Positions 9,801 through 22,300 of a stretch of DNA of 64,000 bases are shown here, piece after piece. The notes under the pieces were generated by a model, which was not told where the DNA came from, made no database searches, and saw nothing but the letters and a program-made list of their open reading frames with translations. Every line of letters begins with the position of its first letter. Position 1 is the stretch's first letter. The stretch spans positions 19,004,497 through 19,068,496 of the forward strand of contig NC_039506.1 in assembly GCF_003672135.1 (NCBI RefSeq), in the 5' to 3' direction. This DNA is from Ooceraea biroi. Its lineage: Eukaryota; Arthropoda; Insecta; Hymenoptera; Formicidae. The translations under genes were made by a program, and so were the position numbers.

Positions 9801-12800
9801 TGTATTTCAGGGGCTTGGGCAAGCAGGGCTATCAGTGTCAAGGTGAGAAGACACACATACACTGTTATTAACAGATTATAATTACGTTACCCGCTTGCCG
9901 CACCCTTTAATGTGTGAATGTCAGTGTGCAGTCGGGGGTATGTGTGCGTGTACTCGCGGTCGCGGATGTCACGAGGACGGCAATAATAATGACGACGGTG
10001 AGAAACAGAAAGAGATGACGATCGGTGACTTTTAATCGGAACTGACTTCGCCGGGTCGGAGCTCACCCGCTTTCCCGAAACCCTCGTCCACGAATCCCGT
10101 TAAAAGCGCCACCGGACGCGCGTTTCGCATTCACTTTCAGTTCACCGCGAGTATGTCGGTTGCACTGTCGCATATGTACATGTACGTATTGCCTTGGGAT
10201 TAATCCGCCTCGTGACAAAGCACTTCCAACACTTGGACGCTCGCATCAGCGCTAATCACACGCGGACGCAGGTCCCTGACACTGCCCCCTCCCCCCCCCC
10301 CTAACACGGTGGCTAGATCTCCGTCGAGTTATAATATTTTATTCGCTTCGGCGCAACTGTGGCCAAATGGAATCTTTTTGGTTCACTGCATGCTGTCTTC
10401 TTTTTTTTGATAACTTTTCCGTTTTTTCTTTCTTCTTTTTTTTTGAGATTGACCCGCGAAGTCGACGAACACCTCGGAACACGCTGTTTTCAAGCTCGAT
10501 AATTCTCATTTCCGATACTGAAGCTTCTTTCTGCCAATCTCGTACCGAGGTAATGTTCAAGCGAACTGCAGTTTTATTTTCTGCTTACTTATATACTTAT
10601 ATATTTTATTATTGTGAATAATTTTCCGGCGCGTCTAATCATGCATGCAAAACTAGCTTTGGACGTGCTGTATTTTTGACGTTAACGCTTTGGAAGAGAA
10701 CAGTTTTACAAGGGGATATTTGTTGTAACGCTGTTTCAGTATGCACTTGTGTGGTCCACAAAAGGTGCCATAAGTCCGTGATAACGAAATGTCCAGGAAT
10801 GAAACAAGAGGTAGGTCCATTAGTCTATTCTCGGATGTAATCTCGATGATAATGATAAATAATGATACGATAAAATTATTGACATATAGAATTATTGGTA
10901 AGATATAAACAAATTTCGTCAAACGTTGTTATACATTCTGTTTGTCAGTATTTTCATTGTTGCGTCTTCTAATTACTTGTTGCCACTTTAATACTTTAAA
11001 CTTTTTCAACAATAAGTTGTATACGATATATATATATACACACATATGCATATATATATTCTTTATCGAGAATAATTAATTTAATTATATTAGGTTTATA
11101 GCTATAATTTCCTTTTATTTTCTTGGTGTGTCATTTTTTGGTTTTTGGCTTATCACTTAGGATAAAGGTACTGGGTTGCAGTTGAGCCAAGACAATGAGA
11201 GCACGCGCTTCAACATTGACATACCGCATCGTTTTATTGTTCATAATTACAAGAGATTCACATTTTGTGATCATTGTGGATCTCTGTTGTATGGCTTATT
11301 CAAGCAAGGTTTACAATGTCAAGGTGAGTTGAATATACATCAGTTCTTACGCACAGAAGTGTGAAAAAATATAAAAATCTATTCCTAAGTATTAAATATA
11401 TCAATTTCTACATACATATATATAAAAATGCACTAATATCTAGCTGCTAAATCCATCGATTCTTAGAAAGTAAATTACTGGTAAATTGTGCGATCACTCG
11501 ATTACCAAATTGTCATTACCTTGTAATCTTCCGTATGTAGCTTGCAACATGAACGTGCACAAACGGTGCCAGAAGAACGTACCGAACAGTTGCGGCATCA
11601 ATGTGAAGGCAATGGCTGATATCCTGAAAACGATGAACATCTCCGCGGACAAGCAAATAAAATCTTCGAAGATTAATTACGCAGCCTCGATCACAGGCTC
11701 GTACACAGGCGAGACGTCGAGCACTTATTACGAGAGAGAGAGGAGGGAAGTGCCGGTTAACGAGAGCGGGGTACCCGTGAACGGCACGGAACTGCGGAAA
11801 TTCGGCATAAAGGACTTCAATTTCATCAAAGTCCTCGGAAAGGGCAGTTTCGGCAAGGTCATGCTGGTCGAACGGAAGAGCAGTCCCGACGAGCTCTATG
11901 CCGTGAAGATCCTGCGGAAGTCCGTCATCCTGCAGGACGACGATGTGGATTGCACGATGGCGGAGAAAAGGATCTTGACTCTGGCGGCGAGACATCCCTA
12001 CCTGGCGGCCATCCACAGCTGCTTCCAGACGACCGAACGACTCTTCTTCGTTATGGAATACGTGAACGGCGGTGACCTGATGTTCCACATTCAGAAGGCA
12101 CAGAAGTTCGACGAGGTAAGGTCGCGTTTCTACGCGGCGGAGGTGACGCTCGCGCTTCAATTCCTGCACAAGAATCACGTGATATACCGCGATCTGAAAC
12201 TGGACAACATCCTGCTGGATGCGGAGGGCCACTGCAAACTCGCGGATTTCGGGATGTGCAAGGAGAACATCGTTGAAGGCGAGACGACAACGTCGACCTT
12301 CTGTGGCACGCCGGACTACATCGCTCCCGAGATACTCCAAGAGCTGCCATACGGCGCAAGCGTCGACTGGTGGGCTCTTGGCGTTCTGTTGTACGAGATG
12401 TTGGCCGGCCAGCCACCGTTCGAGGCCGAGAACGAGGATGAGCTGTTCGAGACGATCTTACGGGAAGACGTACTCTACCCGGTGTGGCTCTCCAAGGAAG
12501 CGGTGTCTATCTTGAAGAGCTTCATGACCAAGAATCCTGCCAAACGATTAGGTTGTGTCGCAGCCGAAGGTGGTGAAAAAGCCATAAAGCTCCATCCATT
12601 TTTCCGCCACATAGATTGGGAAGCGCTCGAGTTGCGGAAAGTCAAAGCACCAGTTAGACCGAAAATTGTGAGTGCCGATTCCGTTGCTTTCCTTTTTCAG
12701 GATAGATAGATAGTTGATAACACGTGACGAATCTTCTTCGCGGTTTCCAGGAAAACCAGAGGGATGCTACGAATTTCGACAAGCAATTTACAAAGGAAGA

Positions 12801-12912
12801 TCCCGTGTTGACGCCGATCGAAGAGGGAAGCGAAGAAATAAATCAGGAAGAATTTAGCGATTTCTCCATGGTCAACAAGGACTTCAATCCAGCCAAGTTT
12901 GCAGCGCAATAA
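6516..12912 (+). CDS. Pkc98E: Novel protein kinase C, epsilon type (complete, 8 exons, 731 aa)
   Basis: A diacylglycerol-activated, calcium-independent Ser/Thr kinase acting at membranes. Coding exons are 6516-6872, 8464-8524, 8625-8847, 9811-9842, 10740-10810, 11161-11323, 11541-12667 and 12751-12912; the phases sum to 732 codons including stop, close to the ~737 aa of PKC-epsilon. Domain order is C2 (about 1-120), pseudosubstrate (RRGAMRRRIHQ, 179-189, with Ala182 in the phospho-site position), C1A (193-242), C1B (271-320), variable hinge, kinase (395-655) and the C-terminal AGC tail. Catalytic marks: GKGSFGKV (402-409), Lys425, YRDLKLDN (518-525), DFG (538-540) and activation-loop Thr555 in STFCGTPDY. 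The turn motif is LTP (Thr699) and the hydrophobic motif FSDFS (713-717). Order and spacing are those of novel PKCs, with the C2 domain at the N-terminus. Oddities: C1B has Phe at position 11 and Tyr at 22, and Met follows the hydrophobic-motif Ser. Confidence 0.95.
7583..8045. mobile_element. Foldback element inside PKC intron 1
   Basis: Arms of about 157 bp (7583-7740 and 7889-8045) are near-perfect inverted copies, sharing AAATGAGTGGATCCTGGTCA and the stretch around CAAAACCAATCGTTATG. They flank a 148-bp spacer. On the minus strand the spacer reads as a Cys/His-rich peptide (CSICEEPF, GKWHCRHTIHW), but no transposase is present. Lies wholly within the 1.6-kb intron 6873-8463. Confidence 0.8.
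8464..8524 (+). CDS. Pkc98E: PKC exon 2: end of C2
   Basis: A 61-nt exon after TTGCAG, with donor CCAG|GTAAGA. It encodes VELEPQGKLKVKIELLCTDP and the first base of Gly140. The VELEPQGK segment is the conserved last strand of the novel-PKC C2 domain. Confidence 0.9.
8625..8847 (+). CDS. Pkc98E: PKC exon 3: pseudosubstrate and start of C1A
   Basis: Residues 140-214. A Ser-rich linker is followed by the basic pseudosubstrate RRGAMRRRIHQ and then the first zinc ligands of C1A (HKF ... CSHC ... DFIW). Donor TG|GTACGT splits the Trp214 codon. Confidence 0.92.
9811..9842 (+). CDS. Pkc98E: PKC exon 4: 32-nt C1A micro-exon
   Basis: A 32-nt exon after TGTATTTCAG, donor CAAG|GTGAGA, encoding GLGKQGYQCQ. 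It is too short to stand alone, but phase and C1 homology on both sides require it: it supplies the conserved Gly-Gln loop of C1A. Confidence 0.9.
10740..10810 (+). CDS. Pkc98E: PKC exon 5: end of C1A
   Basis: A 71-nt exon after CTGTTTCAG. It encodes VCTCVVHKRCHKSVITKCPG and MKQE, the C-terminal zinc ligands of C1A. Donor GAG|GTAGGT, phase 0. Confidence 0.91.
11161..11323 (+). CDS. Pkc98E: PKC exon 6: C1B, first part
   Basis: A 163-nt exon after ATCACTTAG. It encodes a linker and HRFIVHNYKRFTFCDHC then GSLLYGLFKQGLQCQ. C1 position 11 is Phe and position 22 is Tyr, unlike C1A, which has Pro and Trp there. Confidence 0.92.
11541..12667 (+). CDS. Pkc98E: PKC exon 7: end of C1B, hinge and kinase domain
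   Basis: A single 1,127-nt exon after CGTATGTAG holds the rest of C1B (ACNMNVHKRCQKNVPNSC), the hinge (about 321-394) and the whole kinase domain. Donor ATT|GTGAGT. The kinase is uninterrupted, with all AGC catalytic motifs present. Confidence 0.95.
12751..12912 (+). CDS. Pkc98E: PKC exon 8: AGC C-terminal tail
   Basis: After an 83-nt intron with acceptor GGTTTCCAG. It encodes 53 residues with turn-motif Thr699 (VLTPIEE) and hydrophobic motif FSDFSMVN, ending NPAKFAAQ and TAA. Confidence 0.93.
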   Translation, partial: ENQRDATNFDKQFTKEDPVLTPIEEGSEEINQEEFSDFSMVNKDFNPAKFAAQ

Positions 12913-13499
12913 GAGACGCTTAACTGCGGTGCGGAAAGGAAATGAATCGAGGTAAATGTCATGCTAAAACTTCTCACTTTGAGGGTCGACGCAGTGTCGT
13001 TAAATGCGTGACAATCGACGTCGCAGCAAAAGAAAGTCGGAAAAGGTCTCGATCGAGAGAGAATCGCATCCAACATTTCGCAACACCGATTGTCGAACAT
13101 TCAGCAACATTGCGTCGAGGCCATGCGAGATATTGTTGGCTACAGACTCACTTATCGTAGGAACAGTTGTACAATATTTCTTACTGTTACCGACAATGGG
13201 ATAAAGCTGTAACAAAGAGTACCGACAATGCTGGTATTCGAATTTGACGCCGCAGGGCGGCCTGTTTGTATCTTTGAAAAAAATAGCCGACCCTTAGAAC
13301 CTTTGTTTCTTAATTTTAAAGCTGCTCGAGATCTCTTCCGACTGTTTACGTCCGATAGAGATGATTCTGTTCGTGTGTTAACTTTCGAGACGGTGGATTG
13401 AAACACTAATTCGACCAGCGCCAAAGAAGTTCGGAGACTTCAGCCAAGCAACCATGAACAATGTGAAGTTCCATTTGCCTGAGAAAAATTCGTGTTTTC

Positions 13500-13790
13500 A
13501 TAGGCACGACTCTGAATCTACCGAATTAGCGGCGTGCTCGGGAAAACGCGGGTGTTCGGTGAAAGACGACATTCTCGCGTCTTTCTAAACGGTTACAAGT
13601 TTTGTACGGAGCGCAGCATCATCGATGTGCGAGTCCGTACCGCAGAAGTCGTGCTCAGGCGAAGCGCAGCCTTCAACGGGAGCTACGAAGTTCTCTATCT
13701 CGCTTAATGTCAGTGTAACTTTACGCGGTTACTTCGTCGCCGACTGCGACATCTCGTTGAAGCAGCTCGCCAAGCAGGATCTGATCCGCC
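13500..13790 (+). pseudogene. Decayed duplicate of the PKC promoter and first exon
   Basis: Two blocks match the start of the PKC gene in order. 13536-13680 aligns with about 6144-6310 (promoter and 5' UTR; for example GCGCAGCATCATCGATGTGC against GCGCAGCGTCATCGGCGTGC). 13720-13787 aligns with 6795-6850, the end of C2 exon 1 (GYFVADCDISLKQLAKQD against DYFVANCHIPMEELAKQD). The start codon and the first two thirds of the exon are missing, and no donor or downstream exons follow. A 153-codon frame from 13625 crosses it but has no other support. Most differences are CG to TG or CA changes. It lies about 0.6 kb past the PKC stop in the same orientation, so it is either in the 3' UTR or just beyond it. 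Confidence 0.75.
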
Positions 13791-15936
13791 CAACGAACTC
13801 GACTCACTTTATCACTGTTTCAATCACTTTGTCTCAAGAATTAACATACTGCTACGCGATAGATGTCTTTTTTATGGAAAAGATTTATAATATCAGATCT
13901 ATGTCCGATCCCGAAGCTGGAGAGTCACCTCTAACGGCTGTCCACAACTGCTTATTTAATTCGCAGCTGACCACCGTGTATCTGGTGGCCGTAAACGGTA
14001 TTAGGGCCCTACTGAACAGTAAAGACGTAAATTGCAAGGCAGCGCAAACCGCCGACAATGAGGTCGCAGTACGAACAAGTGAATGAGTACGAGAAAATAG
14101 ACTCTCGCACGGACTGGTCGCTGGACGATCAACGATTGATTCACTTTGAAATGATATCTCTGTATACGTAACGATACTGTCGATGTCGATTCTCGATGGG
14201 AAGCGGCCAGCTGCAATTGCGATTCTTGCCTTGCGTTAGCCGAATCTTGGATCCTCCGCGCGAATCGGATGACGCATTCAGCGACGACATACACCAAAGT
14301 TCGCCAGACGTATCGTGTCCTTTCGTTCGCTCTTCGCTCTTCCATCCTAAGCTAAGCCTGAAGAACTCCAGTACTAGTCGAGGATAAGACGACCGGCGCG
14401 GGCGGTCAGATTATGAATCTAAATATTTATTTCATGTATTTGATATTATATATGTATATATAATTTATGTGAGTGCACAAGTAGGATATATGTTAGGGAT
14501 ATTATCACTCCAAAGCGAGAAGAAGAGCGAACGAAAGAGAGAAAACAATGAGAGAGACATCTCTCTCGGTACGCGTGATTCGGTGCTAATCGTTGTTGTA
14601 CTAACGTAATATTTTTATGTCCATCCTTAGCTATTAGGCTTGAGATTAAGGAAGCGCAAGCGAGAGCGGAACCGTTCCCTTGTTCTCTCCCGGACAACCC
14701 GCCACTGCCCAGGATTGCCGCCGACCGCAATGTGTGAGGACGAATTCCTCAGTTTTTTACCTTTTTGCTTCTGAATATTGGTGTCTACAGGCGATCACTG
14801 TGTGCGATTCGCGCCTAGAAGTGCTCCTCTCCAGCAGATCTCTCATGAAGATGAACTCGGCAGTCTGCATTGGTTGTTAAAAGTAATTTGGCTGGTTTTA
14901 TTTGCAACTCTTAGACTAAACTTGCGAAAGCATTCTGTATATCATGATGAGTAGCTCGGCCGCACACGGTGAACGTCTCGCTTGCGGGTATTCCACAGTC
15001 AAAGAATTGAAGTAGTACGTGCGAGTACCTTGCAGAACTCAAGGAGTGCATGCGATATCGCACGTGCCTTCTCACGAAGGCTGCGACAATCTGCGGGGCC
15101 GGATTGAGTCCAGGAAAAAAAGGAACGGTTCCGCGCGAGACGCACGTAGCACCTCGTTAAGTATTTATCGCATTGTTAGGGCGATCGTTAAGGCGTAAGA
15201 AAGACATGATATGCACGCGCGACCAATAATATCAAAAGACATAGGAAAAGCCTTTCCTTTCTCCATGCACGTACGTTAAAGAACCGGAGATGCATATAAT
15301 GTCTTATGATGCGGAATCAGGGGTGCTTGTCGCTTTGTCGCAGGGACAACGCGTCGTCGCCGTCGCCGTCGTCGAAAGTCGCTGTCGCATCATCGGCGAC
15401 GATCGTTCTCGCAGCTTTCGCCTGTACAGAAGCAATAATTATCGATCCACAGATGGTGTTCTTAAGCGTGCGCCCACGGGCATTGAACCGTCCGATTGAG
15501 ACCGCGTCGATACTTGGCTCCTCTCTGCGCGCGTCGCTCGAGCCGCCGCTCATATCACGCGCGGCGGTCCCCGTCGCCGACGAGCGCCGCAACCGAGGGG
15601 ATCATCGTCAGTCAGTCGCACCGTCGACGTCGCGCGTCATCGCGTCCGCTTACGTATATGTCGGTATTCCTTTCCTGTCACTGTGATTTACTCTACCTGT
15701 TTCCTCAGGCCCGTCGATGTCGTCTCGGTGTGAAGGTACCTGAAGAAGGCGTGACATGACCGATCTCGTCGATCTCCTCGTCGATCTTCTCACGTTCTCC
15801 GAACGGTGCGATGAGTGCGGAAGCACAACGTGGACGACGGAAGCATTCCTCGAGGAGCGTTCGCGCCACGAGGGGGATGCCACTTCGAGGATAAAGGATC
15901 TCATTTCGGCAGGGGACGATCCTCTTCACCCAGAAA
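13791..15936. other. No gene recognised; possible PKC 3' UTR
   Basis: Moderate GC with short frames on both strands and no family similarity. I found no AATAAA between the PKC stop and 19574, so a very long PKC 3' UTR covering this stretch is possible but unproven. Confidence 0.4.
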
Positions 15937-16543
15937 CGAAATCGGCGTACGTGCATTTATTACATAATCTAGAACATAGTCAGAACAGAGATTCATGAAA
16001 CGGGTTCGACACTCGGATTCACGAGGGGTTCACGGTGATTTGAAAGTTTCCGGGAGAAGAGGAGAGTAAAGAGCGAGAGGAGAGACGGATTAGTCCGGCC
16101 TACGCTTTAAAACATAGAGAAGAGGAAAAAACAGCAAACAACAAAAGTAACAAAAAAGAATATACTAAAGACGATCTCGCGCGTTTGTGTGTGTGTGTGT
16201 GTGTGTGTGTGCGTGCGTGCGTGCGTATGTATGCGTGTGTGGGAAGGAAGATCATGATGTGTGTCCGACAAAGGCAAACCATCCTGCGGGATGTTACCCC
16301 GCGGGAGTCGTGCGCGGCCCCCCATTTCTTTTAGGCTTAGTACAACTCGGAGTGCAACTCGTCGGACGTCCGCATCTCGTTTCCCGCGTTATCTTTAGTT
16401 TACGATACCGAAAGATACTCACCGAGTCGCGCTCTCGTGCGTCGTGCAACCCCAACGTGTCGCCGAGCGGATTGATGGAAGAGCGCCAGCGGTTGCCGTC
16501 CTCAGCACATCGACGTACGACGGGAGTATCAGTATTCCGAGGA
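15937..16543 (+). repeat. Tandem duplication, copy 1 (~607 bp)
   Basis: The unit begins CGAAATCGGCGTACGTGCAT and includes GGTTCGACACTCGGA, GACGGATTAGTCCGGCCTAC and GAGCGGATTGATGGAAGA. It carries a short (GT)n run at about 16186-16212. The same landmarks return in the same order in copy 2. Confidence 0.8.
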
Positions 16544-17157
<614 letters not shown>

Positions 17158-17895
17158 CGGCGCCAAAATTTCCTTTCTCGGATCTCAGTCCACGCGTCCC
17201 GCCGTGATAAGCCGTCTCGAGAATACCCGCGACAAGGTCGTCGTCCGCTCGAACGGCGTACGCTGAAGCCGATCGAATTCGAAGGTCATCAGGAGTCGTA
17301 AGAGCCGCGAGTGGTATCGATGGTCGTTCACCGGTCACCTCCCTCTTTCGAGTTATTCTCTTGCGGTATTAGCGTGCGTGTACGTTATCGTGAATTCCGC
17401 GCCAACGTGAGACATGGACCCAGCGTTCTCGTGCGTTTTATATTGCCGAGCATTCATTCAGGAATTTGCGAAAGAGTGTTTTGTTGCGTCAGTCGTGTAC
17501 GAGGTCGAAGGAGGCGACTCTTCCGTTACGTCTAATCGCATTTCGTTTACTGCGATCTGTGCTTTGTTCTCGTACTTAGAGTCACACGGTTCAAACCTTG
17601 CTACCGTGATATAAAAAAATCTATCAAATTGGCTCCGTTCAGATCGATGGGTGTATCACGGTAGCAGTTTGAATCGTTTCTCTGGTTTTCATAGCTGATA
17701 CCGTTGCTGATACCCTTCCCTTGCCACTACACGCCCACACCGCAATTAAAACTCATGGTGCGGTGTCTCAGAAGAGGAATTCAAAGCAGAGCCGTTATCA
17801 TCTGCAAGTGCTCATTCTCTTTAATCTGGACTTCCGTTTCCGCTTACAAAGCGCCTAAGATTCTTATTTTTCTTCCTTTCTCACTTCTTCATCCC
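17158..17895. other. No gene recognised
   Basis: No exon-like frames or repeats beyond a short local repeat (ACGGTTCAAACCTTGCTACC near 17586, its reverse near 17655). Confidence 0.4.
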
Positions 17896-18231
17896 CTAAC
17901 AATAACAGCGCTCATCCTCCTTTAATCTCCGCCCTACACACTCCTCCCACACATGTTCCCACGTCTCATACTCCCTCTTCCACACTCTACATTTTCTTCT
18001 TTCCTCTTCCTCCTGATACCTTCTTCCTATCAGGTCGTTACTCAATCTGAATTTGGTCTCTCTCACTTCTCCTCTCTCTGTATCTGCTTTTTTTCTCCAT
18101 AAATCCTTTCTCCTAACTGCCTCACCTAATCTTTTTACCTCCTTCATTTTCCACCTTCTTGCCTTCATAAACGCCTTTTTTTCCTCCCATTTTTTCAATA
18201 CTATTTTCCCTCTTTTTGCTCTTCCCCTCAT
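17896..18231 (-). mobile_element. LINE (non-LTR retrotransposon) ORF2 C-terminal fragment
   Basis: A 111-codon minus-strand frame is rich in Lys, Arg and Glu and ends with RRYQEEEERRKCRVWKRE then YETWEHVWEEC. The pattern CRxC-x-E-ETxEHxxxEC is the zinc-knuckle-like tail found after reverse transcriptase in many insect LINEs; that is established knowledge of the pattern, and the assignment is inference. The second Cys of the first pair is Trp here, so the copy is degenerate. The reverse transcriptase itself is not present upstream. Confidence 0.55.
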
Positions 18232-19329
18232 CTAATAATAACTCGGAGGACAGGAGTTACGTCTGTCTGGCGTGTTGTGATGCGGGCAGCGAGGGAAAGG
18301 GCTTCATTCTCATTCAGTTATAGAAAATTGGAAACGGAAAGTGCATTTATCACATAGTCCATTAGCCAATAGCTGTTACACGCACAGATTCGCCATAGAC
18401 TCGTACCAATCTGCATCGCACTCATATCCGCCGAAGGAACCGTCGGAAATCGCAACACCCGCGTGCGCACGCATTCAACGACCGCATACGGGACACAGAT
18501 CTTTATTTTTTACGCTAAATTTACCGGTTTTATTTTGCGTCGTATTATATTATATTATATTATTATATAATAGAGTGGTTCGACGAACTCGTTTCTAAGA
18601 TTTTTGTTGTGCGGCATTCGTTGTCCACATGGTTTTTTCGACTTTTTATAACTTTTTTTATAGCCGATTTGTACTTTCTCAACGGAGGAACTACCGTCAT
18701 CGCTCTCGGCGTTCGGGAACATTGTTTACTTCCGTTTGGTACAACCGACGCAGTTCTGACGATAGTTCCATTCCGCATTCGAGTTCTCCGAGTTCCGCGA
18801 GTTCTCGAGGTTTCTTTTCTTTTTGTAATGGCTAGTCAATCGTTTAACGCACAAAGAATCATTGTTACGCGGGTCATCGCTGTTTTCCTACGTCGCCTGG
18901 AATCACCTGCGTCTATATTCTACTTAGGGGAGGAGAGTGAGATAGAAAAAAAATTATATATTATATATTTGTTGGAGAAATTGAGCGTGCATGAGAAAAG
19001 GTGAGCAAAAGCGTTAAAAAGGAAGAGAGAGGGAAAGAGAGAGAGAGAGAAGAATCGAGACCAGACACAACACGTGAATTTGATGTTAACACGTTTGTTA
19101 ACAGTCTGTAAGTTAATATACGTATAAATGGTCCATGAGTAAAAAGGAGATGATATAAGTTATGACGTAGGAGAGAAATGAGTTAAATAACTGAGAAAGC
19201 AAGAAGGCGAGAAACAGAGAAAACTAAATATTGTTGCAATATAGAGATTAAGCGAACAGAGTCTCGTGACTCTCGACGATAGTACCTTTTCCTCTATCTC
19301 TCTTTCTGGGATATATAATTTATAAGAAA

Positions 19330-19360
<31 letters not shown>

Positions 19361-22300
19361 TTTTAGAATATATAATTTATAAAAAAAGATACATATATGT
19401 ATATGTTATATCGTGTAATGTATAATGCGTACATGAAGTTGTGACCTCTATTCTTCGGATCTGCGTTAATATACCTAAGCTTGATTTCGACCCGACGATC
19501 TCAGTATCATTGTTTTTCGGGAAGCGAGTCGGGGGACAGAGAGGAGGGAGTGTAAGAGTTATAAAATAAGATTAATAAAAAAAAATACAAAACAGGGACC
19601 AACGTCGCTGAGAAACCGAATGTCTATCTTGAATTTTATCCCCGGTCTGAGAAACGAGAAGAGCGCGCGTAACAGCAGCAACTCTAGTATTTAATATCGT
19701 CTTGTGCCTGTGCGCAACCGTGCAGCACCGGACAAAGTGCATTAGGCTAAAGGAAGAAGAAGGAAGCGAGGAAGTAAGCAAGAAGACAAGCCAAAGGAAG
19801 AAAAAGGAAACAAGTACAAAGGAAGAAACGGGAGGAAACGGCCCGCTAGAAAGTCGAAATGATATCGTATCTTGTTATATCGTATCCACTGTTTGATAAT
19901 CGAACGCACTTGTAATTGTAATAACGTAATAACATATAAAACGTCAGGTCAGGTCACCAAGAGTATCGCCTACAAACGTAAATCTGCAAGTTGCATTTGA
20001 TAGCTTCGCGGCACATGGACTGGAAATCTTTGCACGAGCGGTCGCCTACACGGTATTGATTTCGCCCGTATTTTTGAATCCATTATTATAATCTGAGAGG
20101 TTGAATCTATTATTGTGCGCGGGCGCATATAGCAAAAGCACACGTGCACGCGTACACGTGTACTCGTACGATATCGGGGAACGTTCGCACACCGGAAATG
20201 TAAAACGCTATGAAAATATCTACCATGAATCTGTGATCGGCACTTTTTATGTTTCTTGCAATTGTGCTTTTTTTGCAACGCGCAAACGTATTTTTATTTG
20301 TATTCATTTTCGGAAAACTCGCCATTCCCCAATTTTTGTAATTGCGACATTTTGCGATTTTTATTTTTTATTGTAAGACTTGAATTCTCTCCATCGATGT
20401 TCTCACAGTTGCTTCTTCGGTGCTTGCATAATTTTGCGTTTCTACATTCAATTATGATTAAGTTTATTATAATTAAAGGGAGGAAGAGATTGAGTTATTT
20501 GTGTCTGTATATTGCGTAACGCAGCTGAAGTACGCGAATGTATATTGCGATAATTGCATTTCTTCGTACATCTGCTCGCGCGGTTTGACGTCAAGCCGAG
20601 CGTGTAATTCCTTTTAATAATAAGCGGAAACAGAAGAGGAGAGGGGAGAAACAGAAAGTGCAAATGAGAGACACCGGAGTCCGTATCTCTCCGAGATAGC
20701 AGCCATTCGTAATGATCGAAAATTTGAGAACGCCGACAGCGATATCTGAACGAGAATCGGACAAAATACTGAAGAGACATCGGATGGAGGCTTCCGTGTG
20801 GTGACTGGAATAGCGTGCCGTAAGAGGCGACTTAATGGGATACCCAATGCCTGGGGGTATAGCTGGGCCACCCCGTGTGTGTCTCTGGGGGTTGCAAGTA
20901 CAGGGACTAGAGGGAGGACCTTCATCAGACGTTGTGAAGACAATTCCTAAAAGGCAAGAGAATTTCCATTTTCTTCGTAGCTATTTGAGTTTTTCGTCTT
21001 CTGAATTCCACCGAGTTGCTGTTACACGCACAGATTCGCCCGCAGACGAAGCGACCGCCGGAATAGCGTTTACTCATCTTCGAAGATGCATCGGAGGGGA
21101 TATGCGGCTACTATATCGCTGTTTACACGTGTACATACGTAATGTAAGAATTTCTTGCGTATACGTTCGATTTATCTCTGGCGTCACGGATTGCCGATCG
21201 ATCTGTCGCGCTCTCGCTTTTACGGGCGCATCCAGAAGAAGATCATCATCGATCCAGAAAATGATCATCCAATCCTCCGATCGGGGCATCCGCGAGTGCG
21301 TTCCACTGTCTCGTAGATCGACGGACGATCCCGCGAGCGCGATGAACTCGCTTCTGTCGAAAAGAAGCGAAAGAAGAAGAAGAAGAAAAAGGGAAACGCG
21401 AGGAGCGAGCCGCGTGTACTAGCGCTTTTGGTGTTTTTTTCTAACGTAGCGAGCTAACGAGGCTAATTACCATAGAGATTAATACTCCCCCCCCCACACC
21501 CCCGGGAGACGCACGAGATATGTACCTGTGTTTCTTCCACGCGACTCTCGTTTGAAGCTACTCATCCTGCGCCGCGTACTCGAGGATTCATTTGATTCGC
21601 GAAGAGAGACAAAAAAAAACGTTCGTGTCAATGCGCACGCCGTCCTTCTCTCTGTGTATCCCCAAGGGATCTCAGCGAGCCTTAAAAAATCGCAAGTGCC
21701 AAAAGGAAGAAGAAGAAGAAATAAAAGAGAGGAACGTCAGCGAACGTGTCCTTCCATTGTGCGCGTATGGGACACTCGCGCACACGCAGAAGGAGACAGA
21801 CAGACACGCACATGTGCAATGTGCGGTACAGTTTACCGGGAAACGGCGATTTTTATTGAATCCGACAGAAGCAACGGTGCGGCGCGATCTTTCATTGATG
21901 TATCAATTCTAATGTGACCGATACGTCGTATAATATACACACACATTGTACCTATAATCGTATATTATGTATAATATGTATATAAATTTCTTATCTGTGC
22001 ATATAGGCGGACCTACGTAAAAGTGGACCGGCTTGTTTATCTCGCATGAAATATTATATGATATATGTGTAATATATAAATGTATTATATGTGTAACATA
22101 TAAATATATTATACGATATATGTGTATGTGTAGGCGAGCTCGAGTAGGAATGTAGAGAGAGAGAGAGAAGGTGTAAGTAGACGGGGAACACCGGAAGAGA
22201 CGAATGAACAAGATAAGCTCGATAAGCAACGACGAGATTGCGATAAAACGAGAAGAGCGCGACGAGAGAACATCGCGCTTAAAAATTGTAAAAAAAGGAC

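Noticed and set aside
11516..12340. Long antisense open frame (274 codons) opposite the PKC kinase exon
   Set aside because: It mirrors the GC-rich codon pattern of the real exon, has no family similarity and is interrupted by no splice logic; a shadow frame.
20830..20945. GC-rich block GGGATACCCAATGCCTGGGG suggesting a SINE or tRNA-like element
   Set aside because: No A/B box spacing, no cloverleaf and no poly-A tail could be made out.
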